Of a DNA stretch of 64,000 nt, positions 54,704 to 64,000 are shown in pieces. Positions within the stretch are counted from its first letter, which is position 1. Each line of letters opens with the position of its first letter. The notes below the pieces were generated by a model. It saw nothing but the letters and a program-made list of their open reading frames with translations, did not search any database and was not told where the DNA came from. Source of the stretch: Prochlorococcus sp. AG-311-D23 (GTDB lineage: Bacteria; Cyanobacteriota; Cyanobacteriia; PCC-6307; Cyanobiaceae); assembly GCA_003284445.1 (NCBI GenBank), contig QBVH01000002.1, forward strand, positions 41,848-105,847, written 5' to 3'. The translations under genes and the position numbers were made by a program.

Positions 54704-55174
54704 TCAATAGCGATAATGAGCGAAAGCTTTATTTGCTTCGGCCATTTTATGGGTCTCTTCCCTCTTCCTTACTGCATTTCCAGCTTCATTAGCAGCATCC
54801 ATAAGCTCGCCTGCAAGTTTTTGAGACATGCTTCGACCATTTCTTGATCTTGAGAAATTTACTAACCATCTAAGTGCCATTGCAATTCCTCTTTCTTGGC
54901 GAACCTCCATTGGAACCTGATATGTTGCTCCACCAACTCTTCTCGCTCTGACTTCCACAAGAGGTGTGACATTTTTCACAGCTGTTTCGAATAATTCAAT
55001 CGGATCTGAACCGGTTCGCTCGTTGATCAAACCAAAGGCATCAGAAAGAATTTTTTGAGCTGTTGATTTCTTACCATGCTTCATCAAGCGATGAACCATC
55101 ATACTCGCTAAACGATTATTGAACTGAGGATCAGGGAGAACAGGTCTTTTTTCTGCTGCGTTTCTTCTTGACAT
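54704..55174 (-). CDS. rpsG: 30S ribosomal protein S7
   Basis: [38 protein letters not shown]. Confidence 0.97.
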   Translation of the reverse strand: MSRRNAAEKRPVLPDPQFNNRLASMMVHRLMKHGKKSTAQKILSDAFGLINERTGSDPIELFETAVKNVTPLVEVRARRVGGATYQVPMEVRQERGIAMALRWLVNFSRSRNGRSMSQKLAGELMDAANEAGNAVRKREETHKMAEANKAFAHYRY

Positions 55175-55222
55175 GAAATTAAATTTGTATGAGGGGAAAA
55201 TTCAGTGAATCAAAATAAAATT

Positions 55223-55597
55223 TTATTCCTTAGGAGCTTTAGCTCCATATTTAGATCTTGACTGTTTACGGTCTTTAACTCCAGCGGTATCAAGAGTTCC
55301 TCTAACTATGTGATATCTAACACCTGGAAGATCTTTAACCCTTCCACCTCTCAGCAAAACAACAGAGTGTTCTTGAAGGTTGTGGCCAATACCACCAATA
55401 TATGCAGTAACTTCAAAACCTGAAGTTAATCTGACACGAGCAACTTTTCTTAAAGCCGAGTTAGGTTTTTTTGGAGTTGAGGTGTAAACCCTTGTACAGA
55501 CTCCTCTCCTTTCTGGGCAACCTCGCAAAGCAGGAGACTTAGTCTTTGCTTTTAGAGTCTTGCGCTCTGTTCTTATCAACTGTTGAATTGTTGGCAT
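55223..55597 (-). CDS. rpsL: 30S ribosomal protein S12
   Basis: [67 protein letters not shown]. Confidence 0.98.
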   Translation of the reverse strand: MPTIQQLIRTERKTLKAKTKSPALRGCPERRGVCTRVYTSTPKKPNSALRKVARVRLTSGFEVTAYIGGIGHNLQEHSVVLLRGGRVKDLPGVRYHIVRGTLDTAGVKDRKQSRSKYGAKAPKE

Positions 55598-55871
55598 TAA
55601 ATATTTGGTCTAGTTTCGACCAGATTCAACAATTCTCCAGATTACTTGGTCAACCACCCAAATTCATGTTTTTATTCAATTAATATTTTATTTTTATTTA
55701 GATTTAAGTACATCTTCAAATATTTTCGGGAAAGTATTGAATAAAAAACTTGATGGTCGACAAAATTGTTTAAGATGTAACTCTAAGAACTATCAAATTA
55801 ATCTAATCATCTATTTCAAAGCTTACCAATAGCACTTTTGTAAGAAAAGAAAAAATAGTAAGTTAAAAAAC

Positions 55872-58800
55872 ATGCATCAAAGACTCTTTAGATCAAATTG
55901 GCCTTACTGTGATAGCACATATCCAGAGGCCTTCTCTGGGGAGAAAGATTCTTGTGGAGTTGGCTTTATAGCTAGCGTTGAAGGCAAAAAAAACCATTGG
56001 GTCTTGTCTCAGGCATTACGTGGCCTCAGCTGTATGGAGCATAGAGGTGGATGCGGAGGAGATGGCGATTCAGGCGATGGTGCTGGGATTTTATGTGAAA
56101 TCCCATGGTCATATTTAAGAGAAGTTTGGGACACCGCTAAACAATGCGAATCCCAATCGTCAGGGGTAGGGATGATTTTCATGCCTAAAGATATTAATAA
56201 CAGAGAAATAGCTAGAAAGATTTGCGAGCAAGAAGCCGAATGTTTAGGTTTAACATCCAAAGGATGGAGAAATGTTCCTGTTAATGAAGAAGTATTAGGA
56301 AAACTTGCAAGAGAGAATGAACCCTTTATTACACAATGGATAGTTCATATTAAGGATAAAGATATTAATCTTGAGGCTTTACTTTTTAGACTAAAACAAA
56401 GGATTTCAAATCGTGCTAATATAGAGTTAAAGGAAGATAAATTAGGGCTCTACATATGCTCATTAAGTAGTAAAACAATTGTATATAAAGGAATGGTCAG
56501 ATCTGAGATATTGGCTCCTTATTATGCAGACCTTAAGGATGAAAGATTCGAAGTTTCATATGCCGTTTACCATAGAAGGTTTAGTACAAATACTTTACCA
56601 AAATGGCCATTGGCTCAACCAATGAGACTTTTAGGTCACAACGGCGAAATAAATACATTACTAGGAAATATAAATTGGGCTAAAGCAACAGAAACAGATA
56701 TAAGTTCAGTCTGGAAAGATGATTCCAATGATCTAAAACCAATAGTCAATAATTTATTTAGCGATTCAGCTAATCTTGATTTAAACCTTGAACTATTAGT
56801 TCGAAGTGGAAGACCAATAACTGATAGTTTATTAACACTTATACCTGAGGCTTTTAGAGACCAGCCAGAATTAATAAATAAACCAGAAATAACTGCTTTT
56901 TATGAATATGCAGCAGGGACCCAAGAGCCTTGGGATGGTCCAGCCTTAATAGTTTTCACTGACGGAAGAAACATAGGCGCAACACTTGATAGAAACGGTT
57001 TAAGACCAGCTCGCTATTGCATCACCAAAAATGGATACGTTGTCATGGGATCCGAAACAGGTGTTGTTGAATTAGAAGAAAATCAAATCCAAGAAAAAGG
57101 TCGACTAGGTCCTGGTCAAATGCTTGCAGTAGATTTAGAAAACAAGAGAATTTTACGAAACTGGGATGTTAAAGAAGAGTCAGCAAATAGATATCCATAC
57201 TTAGATTGGTTAAAAGCAAATCGTATAAACATTAGTACCCAAAATTGGGAAATAAATAATCAATTTGACAAGCAAGAATTACTTCAGCAACAAATTGCAT
57301 TTGGATTTAGTGCAGAAGATTTTGATTACATAATTAATGATATGGCAGCCAATGCAAAAGAACCAACGTATTGCATGGGCGACGATATTCCACTAGCCAT
57401 ACTTTCTAATAAATCACATATTCTTTATGACTATTTCAAACAAAGATTTGCACAAGTCACGAATCCTCCAATTGATCCTCTTAGAGAAAAACTTGTTACC
57501 AGCTTAGAGATGCATCTTGGTGTTAGAAAAGCACCATTATCTCCAAAAGCAGAATCAGCAAAACTAATACATATTAAATCACCAATTATTAATGAAAAAG
57601 AATTAACTTCAATAAAGAATTCTGAACTTTCGTTTAAGCTAATATCGACCTTAATTCCTATTAATGTTGATAATTTTAAACTCGAAGAAGGTCTCAAAAA
57701 CTTATGCCAAGAAGCAGAAGATAGTGTAATTAATGGAGCAGAAATACTAATTCTTTCAGATAGAAATATTAGCCGAGAGAATTCTTACATCCCTCCTCTT
57801 CTTGCTGTTGGTGCAGTTCATCATCATTTACTTAAAAAGGGATTAAGGCTAAAGGCATCGATCATTATAGACACAGCTCAATGTTGGAGCACTCATCACA
57901 TAGCCTGTCTAATTGGATTTGGAGCAAGTGCAATTTGTCCTTGGTTGACATGGGAAACTACTCGTCATTGGTGGCAATTGCCTAAAACCCAAAAACTTAT
58001 TTCCGATGGGAAGTTATCTAATTTATCTATTGAGATTGCTCAATACAATGTTAAGAAAGCAATGGAAGATGGGTTAAGAAAAATACTTTCGAAGATAGGA
58101 ATTTCAGTACTTGCAAGTTATCACGGAGCACAAATCTTTGAAGCTATCGGTATCGGTGGAGATTTAATTGATTTAGCTTTCAAGGGAACAACAAGTCGTA
58201 TAGCAGGACTAACTCTAAGCGAATTATCAATCGAGACAATTTCATTTCATAAGAAAGCTTTTCCAGAACTAGAGCAAAAAAAACTTGATTTTAATGGATT
58301 TGTTCAATATCGAAGAACTGGAGAATTTCATTTGAATAATCCAGAAATGTCAAAAATTCTTCATGCTGCAGTGAAAGCTGGTCCTAGATATGATCACTTT
58401 AAAACTTATCAACAACTTCTAGAAAGTCGCCCCGCTACAACTCTCAGAGATCTCCTTACATTTAAAACAGCTACTCAGCCTTTACCTCTTGATCAAATAG
58501 AGAGTGTTGAGAGTATCTGTCAAAGATTTTGCACAGGTGGGATGAGTTTAGGTGCTCTATCTAGAGAAGCGCATGAAGTTCTTGCAATAGCAATGAATAG
58601 AATTGGAGGCAAAAGTAATAGTGGCGAAGGAGGAGAAGATCCTGCGAGATTCAATGTCCTCGATGATGTTGATGAAAATAATCAATCAAAAATATTACCC
58701 AATCTCAAAGGACTGGTAAATGGAGATACAGCATGTTCTGCAATTAAACAAATTGCGTCTGGCAGATTTGGTGTAACCCCTGAATATTTAACTAGCGGAA

Positions 58801-60461
58801 AGCAATTAGAAATTAAAGTAGCTCAAGGTGCAAAGCCTGGAGAAGGAGGGCAACTACCAGGACCTAAGGTTGATGAATATATAGCCAAGCTTCGTAATAG
58901 CAAACCAGGAGTAGCTCTTATCTCTCCTCCGCCTCATCATGATATCTATTCCATAGAAGATCTAGCCCAGCTTATTCATGACCTACATCAAATAAATCCA
59001 ACTGCAAAAGTCAGTGTGAAATTGGTTGCTGAGATAGGTATTGGCACAATTGCAGGGGGAGTAGCAAAAGCCAATGCTGATGTCATCCAAATCTCAGGAC
59101 ATGATGGAGGAACCGGTGCATCTCCTCTTAGTTCAATAAAACATGCTGGTTTGCCATGGGAACTTGGATTAACGGAAGTTCATCGCTCTTTATTAGAAAA
59201 TGGTCTGCGCGAAAGGGTTTTACTAAGAGCAGATGGAGGTCTAAAGACAGGATGGGATGTGCTAATTGCAGCTTTACTTGGAGCAGAAGAATATGGTTTT
59301 GGAACAGTGGCAATGATTGCCGAAGGTTGCATAATGGCGAGGATTTGCCATACAAACAAATGTCCTGTAGGCATAGCAACTCAGCAAGAAGGCTTAAGAA
59401 AAAGATTCCCAGGATTACCAGAACATGTAGTTAACTTTTTCATCTTCGTAGCAGAGGAAGTAAGACAATTAATGAGTCGAGTTGGAGTAGCAAAATTTGA
59501 GGATCTCATTGGAAGAACTGATCTATTAATTCCAAGAAATATAAACTTAACTAAAACAAAAGAAGTTGACCTATCTAGCCTTCTCAAACCTATAGATAAT
59601 TCAACAGATCGTTCATGGTTAAGCCACGAAATTGAAGCTCATAGCAACGGAGAAGTTCTTGAAAATGCTCTACTAAAAGATGAAGAAATTTCTAATGCAC
59701 TCCAAAATCAGGGAAGCATTATTAAAGAAATTCCAATTGTTAATACAGATAGAAGTGTTTGTGCACGAATCTCTGGAGAAATAGCTAAAAAATATGGAAA
59801 TAAAGGTTTTAATGGGAATTTAAATTTGATATTTAAAGGTTCAGCGGGGCAAAGCTTTGGTGCATTTATTTTAAAAGGAATGAATATTTCTTTGATAGGA
59901 GAAGCTAATGATTATGTAGGAAAAGGCATTAACGGAGGTTCCATTACGATTGTTCCCGAAATTATCAATGACATATCTAACACTCAGGTGATACTTGGCA
60001 ATACATGTCTATATGGAGCAACTGGTGGAAAATTATTCGCCCTTGGAATAGCTGGGGAACGTTTTGGTGTTCGCAATAGTGGAGCTCATGCTGTTATTGA
60101 AGGAGCTGGAGACCATTGTTGCGAATATATGACTGGAGGAGTAGTTGTTGTGCTTGGAAAAACTGGAAGAAATATCGGAGCAGGAATGACTGGAGGTATA
60201 GCTTTTATTCTTGATAAAAAAAATGAACTTGACTTAAGAATGAATAAAGAAATTGTTGAGGTCCATCATTTAACTGCAACTAACCAAGAACAATTCTTAA
60301 ATGACTTAATTTTTGAATATCATCAGAAAACGGAAAGTCTTTTAGCACAAAAGATTCTCGCAGACTGGTCTTTATGGAAGAAATTATTTAAAGTAGTAGT
60401 TCCTCCAAGCGAAAAAAGTAAACTAGGTATTGAGGAAGTGCTCGAGAAAGCTACAATTTAG
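55872..60461 (+). CDS. gltB: ferredoxin-dependent glutamate synthase
   Basis: 1529-aa single ORF; DSCGVGFIASVEGKKNHWVL, FSTNTLPKWPLAQPMRLLGHNGEINTL, AKPGEGGQLPGPKVDEYIAKLRNSKPGVALISPPPHHDIYSIEDLAQLIHDL. Confidence 0.96.
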   Translation: MHQRLFRSNWPYCDSTYPEAFSGEKDSCGVGFIASVEGKKNHWVLSQALRGLSCMEHRGGCGGDGDSGDGAGILCEIPWSYLREVWDTAKQCESQSSGVGMIFMPKDINNREIARKICEQEAECLGLTSKGWRNVPVNEEVLGKLARENEPFITQWIVHIKDKDINLEALLFRLKQRISNRANIELKEDKLGLYICSLSSKTIVYKGMVRSEILAPYYADLKDERFEVSYAVYHRRFSTNTLPKWPLAQPMRLLGHNGEINTLLGNINWAKATETDISSVWKDDSNDLKPIVNNLFSDSANLDLNLELLVRSGRPITDSLLTLIPEAFRDQPELINKPEITAFYEYAAGTQEPWDGPALIVFTDGRNIGATLDRNGLRPARYCITKNGYVVMGSETGVVELEENQIQEKGRLGPGQMLAVDLENKRILRNWDVKEESANRYPYLDWLKANRINISTQNWEINNQFDKQELLQQQIAFGFSAEDFDYIINDMAANAKEPTYCMGDDIPLAILSNKSHILYDYFKQRFAQVTNPPIDPLREKLVTSLEMHLGVRKAPLSPKAESAKLIHIKSPIINEKELTSIKNSELSFKLISTLIPINVDNFKLEEGLKNLCQEAEDSVINGAEILILSDRNISRENSYIPPLLAVGAVHHHLLKKGLRLKASIIIDTAQCWSTHHIACLIGFGASAICPWLTWETTRHWWQLPKTQKLISDGKLSNLSIEIAQYNVKKAMEDGLRKILSKIGISVLASYHGAQIFEAIGIGGDLIDLAFKGTTSRIAGLTLSELSIETISFHKKAFPELEQKKLDFNGFVQYRRTGEFHLNNPEMSKILHAAVKAGPRYDHFKTYQQLLESRPATTLRDLLTFKTATQPLPLDQIESVESICQRFCTGGMSLGALSREAHEVLAIAMNRIGGKSNSGEGGEDPARFNVLDDVDENNQSKILPNLKGLVNGDTACSAIKQIASGRFGVTPEYLTSGKQLEIKVAQGAKPGEGGQLPGPKVDEYIAKLRNSKPGVALISPPPHHDIYSIEDLAQLIHDLHQINPTAKVSVKLVAEIGIGTIAGGVAKANADVIQISGHDGGTGASPLSSIKHAGLPWELGLTEVHRSLLENGLRERVLLRADGGLKTGWDVLIAALLGAEEYGFGTVAMIAEGCIMARICHTNKCPVGIATQQEGLRKRFPGLPEHVVNFFIFVAEEVRQLMSRVGVAKFEDLIGRTDLLIPRNINLTKTKEVDLSSLLKPIDNSTDRSWLSHEIEAHSNGEVLENALLKDEEISNALQNQGSIIKEIPIVNTDRSVCARISGEIAKKYGNKGFNGNLNLIFKGSAGQSFGAFILKGMNISLIGEANDYVGKGINGGSITIVPEIINDISNTQVILGNTCLYGATGGKLFALGIAGERFGVRNSGAHAVIEGAGDHCCEYMTGGVVVVLGKTGRNIGAGMTGGIAFILDKKNELDLRMNKEIVEVHHLTATNQEQFLNDLIFEYHQKTESLLAQKILADWSLWKKLFKVVVPPSEKSKLGIEEVLEKATI

Positions 60462-60471
60462 ATAGACAAGA

Positions 60472-60783
60472 ATGCCTATATTTATTAAGACAGAAAAGTT
60501 TAAGAAGGAAACCTTAAAATTATCAAATAGTGAAAGAAAAAAATTCTTATTAATGCATAAACAATGGGTCGAAGATATTAGTAAATCTGGCCATTACATT
60601 CATAGCGGATATTTAATAAATGAAGAAAAAAGGCCAGGTGGAGGCGGTTTATTAATTTTTGAAGCAAGGGATTATTTGACAGCAAAAAAAATGATCGGGA
60701 ATGATCCCATGATTAAAAATGAATTAGTTATTTGGGATCTTCAAGAATGGGTTTCAATTGATGGAAGTCAACCAAAATTGTAA
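60472..60783 (+). CDS. YCII-like domain protein
   Basis: Short alpha/beta protein; HKQWVEDISKSGHYIHSGYL..AKKMIGNDPMIKNELVIWDLQEW. Confidence 0.7.
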   Translation: MPIFIKTEKFKKETLKLSNSERKKFLLMHKQWVEDISKSGHYIHSGYLINEEKRPGGGGLLIFEARDYLTAKKMIGNDPMIKNELVIWDLQEWVSIDGSQPKL

Positions 60784-60785
60784 AA

Positions 60786-61655
60786 TCATCTTGGATGAGA
60801 CATCATTAATTTTTTCACTTCTCCAGCGTGATAGCTACTTCTAGTTAATGGTGAACTAATGACCTGTAAAAAACCTAATTTATTTTCTCCCTGAACTCGG
60901 TAATTATCAAATTGCGAAGGAGATACAAATCTATTGACAGGTAAATGTTTTGGTCCGGGTGACAAATATTGTCCAATAGTTACTATATCCACTTTATTTG
61001 CATGAAGATCAGATAGAACACTCAAAATCTCTTCATCTGTTTCTCCTAATCCAGCCATTAATCCTGATTTTGTATAAACTCTTGGCCAACCTTCGCGAAC
61101 TCTTTTTAATAATTCCAAAGACCTTTCATATTTGCCTTGAGGTCTGACTCTTGGATAGAGCCTTGGAACAGTCTCGATATTGTGATTTAAAACATTTGGA
61201 GCAGCGTCCAAAATAACTTTCAAAGCATCCCAATTTCCGCAAAGATCTGGGATCAAGACTTCAATAGAAGTAAAAGGAGATTTACTTTGAACAGCCTTAA
61301 TACATTTCAAAAATTGACTAGCGCCACCATCTTCTAAATCATCACGATTAACGGAAGTTATTACAACATGAGTTAAGCCCATCCTAGAAACAGCTTCTCC
61401 TAAACGATCAGGTTCTGATGGGTCTAAGAGCCTTTTCGAATTATCAAATGAGATATCGCAATAAGGACATTTCCTAGTGCAAGCAGGTCCCATTATTAAA
61501 AAAGTAGCAGTACCTCCTGCAAAACACTCTCCAATATTTGGACAACTTGCTTCCTGACAAACTGTATTGAGTTTTAAATCAACTAATAGATCAGCCACAT
61601 TGCCAATCCTCTCTTGCTGTGGTGCTTTAACACGTAGCCAGTCTGGTTTAAGCAA
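60786..61655 (-). CDS. lipA: lipoyl synthase
   Basis: [38 protein letters not shown]. Confidence 0.96.
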   Translation of the reverse strand: MLKPDWLRVKAPQQERIGNVADLLVDLKLNTVCQEASCPNIGECFAGGTATFLIMGPACTRKCPYCDISFDNSKRLLDPSEPDRLGEAVSRMGLTHVVITSVNRDDLEDGGASQFLKCIKAVQSKSPFTSIEVLIPDLCGNWDALKVILDAAPNVLNHNIETVPRLYPRVRPQGKYERSLELLKRVREGWPRVYTKSGLMAGLGETDEEILSVLSDLHANKVDIVTIGQYLSPGPKHLPVNRFVSPSQFDNYRVQGENKLGFLQVISSPLTRSSYHAGEVKKLMMSHPR

Positions 61656-61793
61656 AGCTCTTTTAATAACAAACTAACTCTAGAAAGAATTTCAAGATTG
61701 ACTTGATTTTTTAACTTCTTCTAAACCTAACAACCTCAAAAAAGCCTAAAACTAAGTACTAGATTTTCTGATGCGAAGTAGCAAACAAAAAAA

Positions 61794-63689
61794 TTAATTA
61801 GAGAGGTATCCTCGTGGCGTCAAAAACTTATTGTTTTTGATAAAACTCTGACTATTACCAACAATCAAAATTGTAAGCATATCGACCTGATCAAATGGCA
61901 AAGTTTCAAGAGTATGTAGTTCAATGCTTTCCTCTGGCCTCCCAAGCTGTCGAGCAATCGCAACAGGAGTACTTGGATTGCGAAATTCAAGTAATAAATC
62001 AACTGTCTTTTTTAACTGCCAATCACGTTTTATTGATTTTGGATTAAATATTGCAAGAACAAAGTCACCTATTGCTGCACTTTTTATTCTCTTCTCAATT
62101 TGAGGCCATGGAGTCAAAAGATCACTTAAAGATATAGAACAAAAATCATGCATAAAAGGAGCTCCTACTTTTGCAGCAGCCATTTGAAAAGAGCTGATAC
62201 CTGGATGAACTTGAAATAAAGGTCTTGAATCAATCCTTTCATTCAGCCAAAGATCGAGAGCCAAGCCTGCCATTCCATAAATCCCACTGTCGCCAGAGGA
62301 AACAAGAGCAACCTTTACTCCCTCTTTTGCAAGGTCAAGAGCATGTTGGCAACGATCTTTTTCAAAGGTTAATTCTGAATCAATTCGAACCTGATCATGA
62401 CGTCGTATTGATTCCAAATAATTTAAATAAGGGCCATAACCGATCCAAACAGAGCATCTAGTTAAAGCTTGGCGTGAGTCAGAAGTGAGCATTTTCAATT
62501 CTCCAGGACCACTGCCAATCAAATGCAATTCACCTTTATGTGGGGCAAAAGGGTTCTCAACCTCAGCTATTGCAATTGTTACGGCACCAAATTCCCCTTC
62601 ATTGGAATAATAGATTTGTTTGTTTTGTATTAGCCGTCCGCGCTGATCTCCTGCCAAAATTGCCGCAGCTTCTGCAACTGAGGCTGTTCCCATTTCATTC
62701 AAAACCACATTTGAAGGAGTAGGAACATTGACTTCTGAAAGTTCAAGAGCACTAAAGAAATAAATTGGCCATTCATTTCTCTTTGATAAATTCAATAATC
62801 CAATTTCATCATTTTTTTTGTCGATAGTTGCGATGAAAGAGATTGAAAGAAGTGATAAACCATTTTGATTAAAAGAATCATTAATTGCTCTTTGAATGAC
62901 CTTTTCATCTGTATTTCTCTCACAGCCAATTCCAATAATTAGTTTCGGTGGGTGCCATGAACAAATATTCCTATTTTCTTGACCTATATATAAGTCGATA
63001 TTTTCGAAAGCTATTGGATCGCTTTTCTCTAAAAAAGAAAAATTGGAACAAGCTTTTAATTTCTGCCACAATTTTGATCCTTCAGATTGAAAAACAACCT
63101 TTTTTTGCTCTTTGGACTGCCTAATCATTAACTTTCGCCAATCGGCATTATCCCCGCCTCTTTTCCAACCCCAGCCTTCGCCAAAACAATCTAATGGGAT
63201 TCTTTTTTCTGTAAATGAATCAGAAGTACAAATTGATTCGGCCTCTAAAGCAGCTGCTAATTCATTAGCAAATCTATCTCCGCCTTGATGATGACCTCCC
63301 AAAACGGTAATAACATTTTTAGCTTTTGAATCCATTACAAGTATCGCTGGATCATTTTCTTTAGATTTAACGAAAGGAGCTATGAGCCTCACAACAGCAC
63401 CAATTGAGCCGATAAAAATTAATTTATTATTTTTCAGCCAATGATCTCTCAAAAAAGCAATTGGTAAGGATTCAACTAAACCTTCAATTTTTTGTTCTGC
63501 TGAAAGAGCTGAAGCTTCAGATATAAAAACTTGATCTACATGTTTGCTTGCTTTTAATCTCTCAAGCAAAGGCAATGAGCTTAATGAAAATCCATAAGCA
63601 ATTATTCTTGGAGTTTTAACCAAAGTTTTTTCCGGAACAACAAGTATAGACAGCTTTATCTTGGTACATTTCAACAAAAAACCCATCAA
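61794..63689 (-). CDS. cobJ: CbiG-like / precorrin-3B C17-methyltransferase (CobJ) fusion
   Basis: N-half LIFIGSIGAVVRLIAPFVKSKENDPAILVMD and LIIGIGCERNT (CbiG-like); C-half LHLIGSGPGELKMLT, VALVSSGDSGIYGMAGLALDL (CobJ). Confidence 0.9.
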   Translation of the reverse strand: MMGFLLKCTKIKLSILVVPEKTLVKTPRIIAYGFSLSSLPLLERLKASKHVDQVFISEASALSAEQKIEGLVESLPIAFLRDHWLKNNKLIFIGSIGAVVRLIAPFVKSKENDPAILVMDSKAKNVITVLGGHHQGGDRFANELAAALEAESICTSDSFTEKRIPLDCFGEGWGWKRGGDNADWRKLMIRQSKEQKKVVFQSEGSKLWQKLKACSNFSFLEKSDPIAFENIDLYIGQENRNICSWHPPKLIIGIGCERNTDEKVIQRAINDSFNQNGLSLLSISFIATIDKKNDEIGLLNLSKRNEWPIYFFSALELSEVNVPTPSNVVLNEMGTASVAEAAAILAGDQRGRLIQNKQIYYSNEGEFGAVTIAIAEVENPFAPHKGELHLIGSGPGELKMLTSDSRQALTRCSVWIGYGPYLNYLESIRRHDQVRIDSELTFEKDRCQHALDLAKEGVKVALVSSGDSGIYGMAGLALDLWLNERIDSRPLFQVHPGISSFQMAAAKVGAPFMHDFCSISLSDLLTPWPQIEKRIKSAAIGDFVLAIFNPKSIKRDWQLKKTVDLLLEFRNPSTPVAIARQLGRPEESIELHTLETLPFDQVDMLTILIVGNSQSFIKNNKFLTPRGYLSN

Positions 63690-64000
63690 AAAGATTCAAT
63701 AACCATAAAGAAACAATTTTCAATCGCAAAAATACAATGGTTGTTATACCTATGCATAAATACTCAAAGAAAATCTAGCAATCGAAAAACATTACGACAA
63801 CTAGGCTAGCCGCCAATTTTGACCAATTTTAATTTAATATATTTATCATCAAAAACTAAAATGTGAAATTTCATTGATTCTTTGTTTCGCCTCTCAAAAA
63901 ATTGAGGCCAAACAAAGTTTTGAATTTCGAATCAACACACAAAAAAAGTGTAGAACATTTGTTACACGCAACAGTAGTAACTGAGTCTCTGTTTTATGAT

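Noticed and set aside
59128-59587. Multiple antisense or alternate-frame ORFs inside gltB
   Set aside because: Shadow ORFs in a conserved glutamate synthase domain.

Overview
AT-rich 64 kb chromosomal window. Gene content and order look like a marine picocyanobacterium, most likely a low-light Prochlorococcus (inferred from protein resemblance and gene set; not searched). It runs from the 5' part of rpoB (minus strand, truncated at base 1) through tatD, rpsT, hisD, rpiA, an HtrA protease, rimP-nusA-ylxR-infB, tRNA-Thr(CGU) and folE. Next is a metal-homeostasis accessory block (about 13.9-21.9 kb): two DUF3721-like proteins, znuB / Fur-Zur regulator / znuC / znuA, a COG0523 (CobW-type) GTPase and a WD40 protein. 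A sparsely coding, small-ORF-rich stretch (about 21.9-25.7 kb) follows, then urtA-E, ureGFE / ureDABC, a porin, small hypotheticals, rpsU (TTG start), a B12-binding radical-SAM protein, a CPBP protease, clpS, a dapL-like aminotransferase, rne-rnhB, pheA, the str-operon genes (rpsJ, tuf, fusA, rpsG, rpsL), gltB, lipA and a CbiG-CobJ fusion. Main candidate for something undescribed: a ~115-aa module (FEW-x-GVF ... DP-x-M ... FT-x-H) inserted both in the periplasmic ZnuA, between two His-rich loops, and in the neighbouring COG0523 GTPase. Other notable items: a paired DUF3721-like system with His-rich and decapeptide-repeat partners, a perfect 19-bp inverted repeat inside a DUF1997-like CDS, a two-hairpin candidate ncRNA near 24.1 kb, a perfect NtcA-type site upstream of urtA, a Zur-box-like site between znuC and znuA, and several small ORFs missing from the ORF track.
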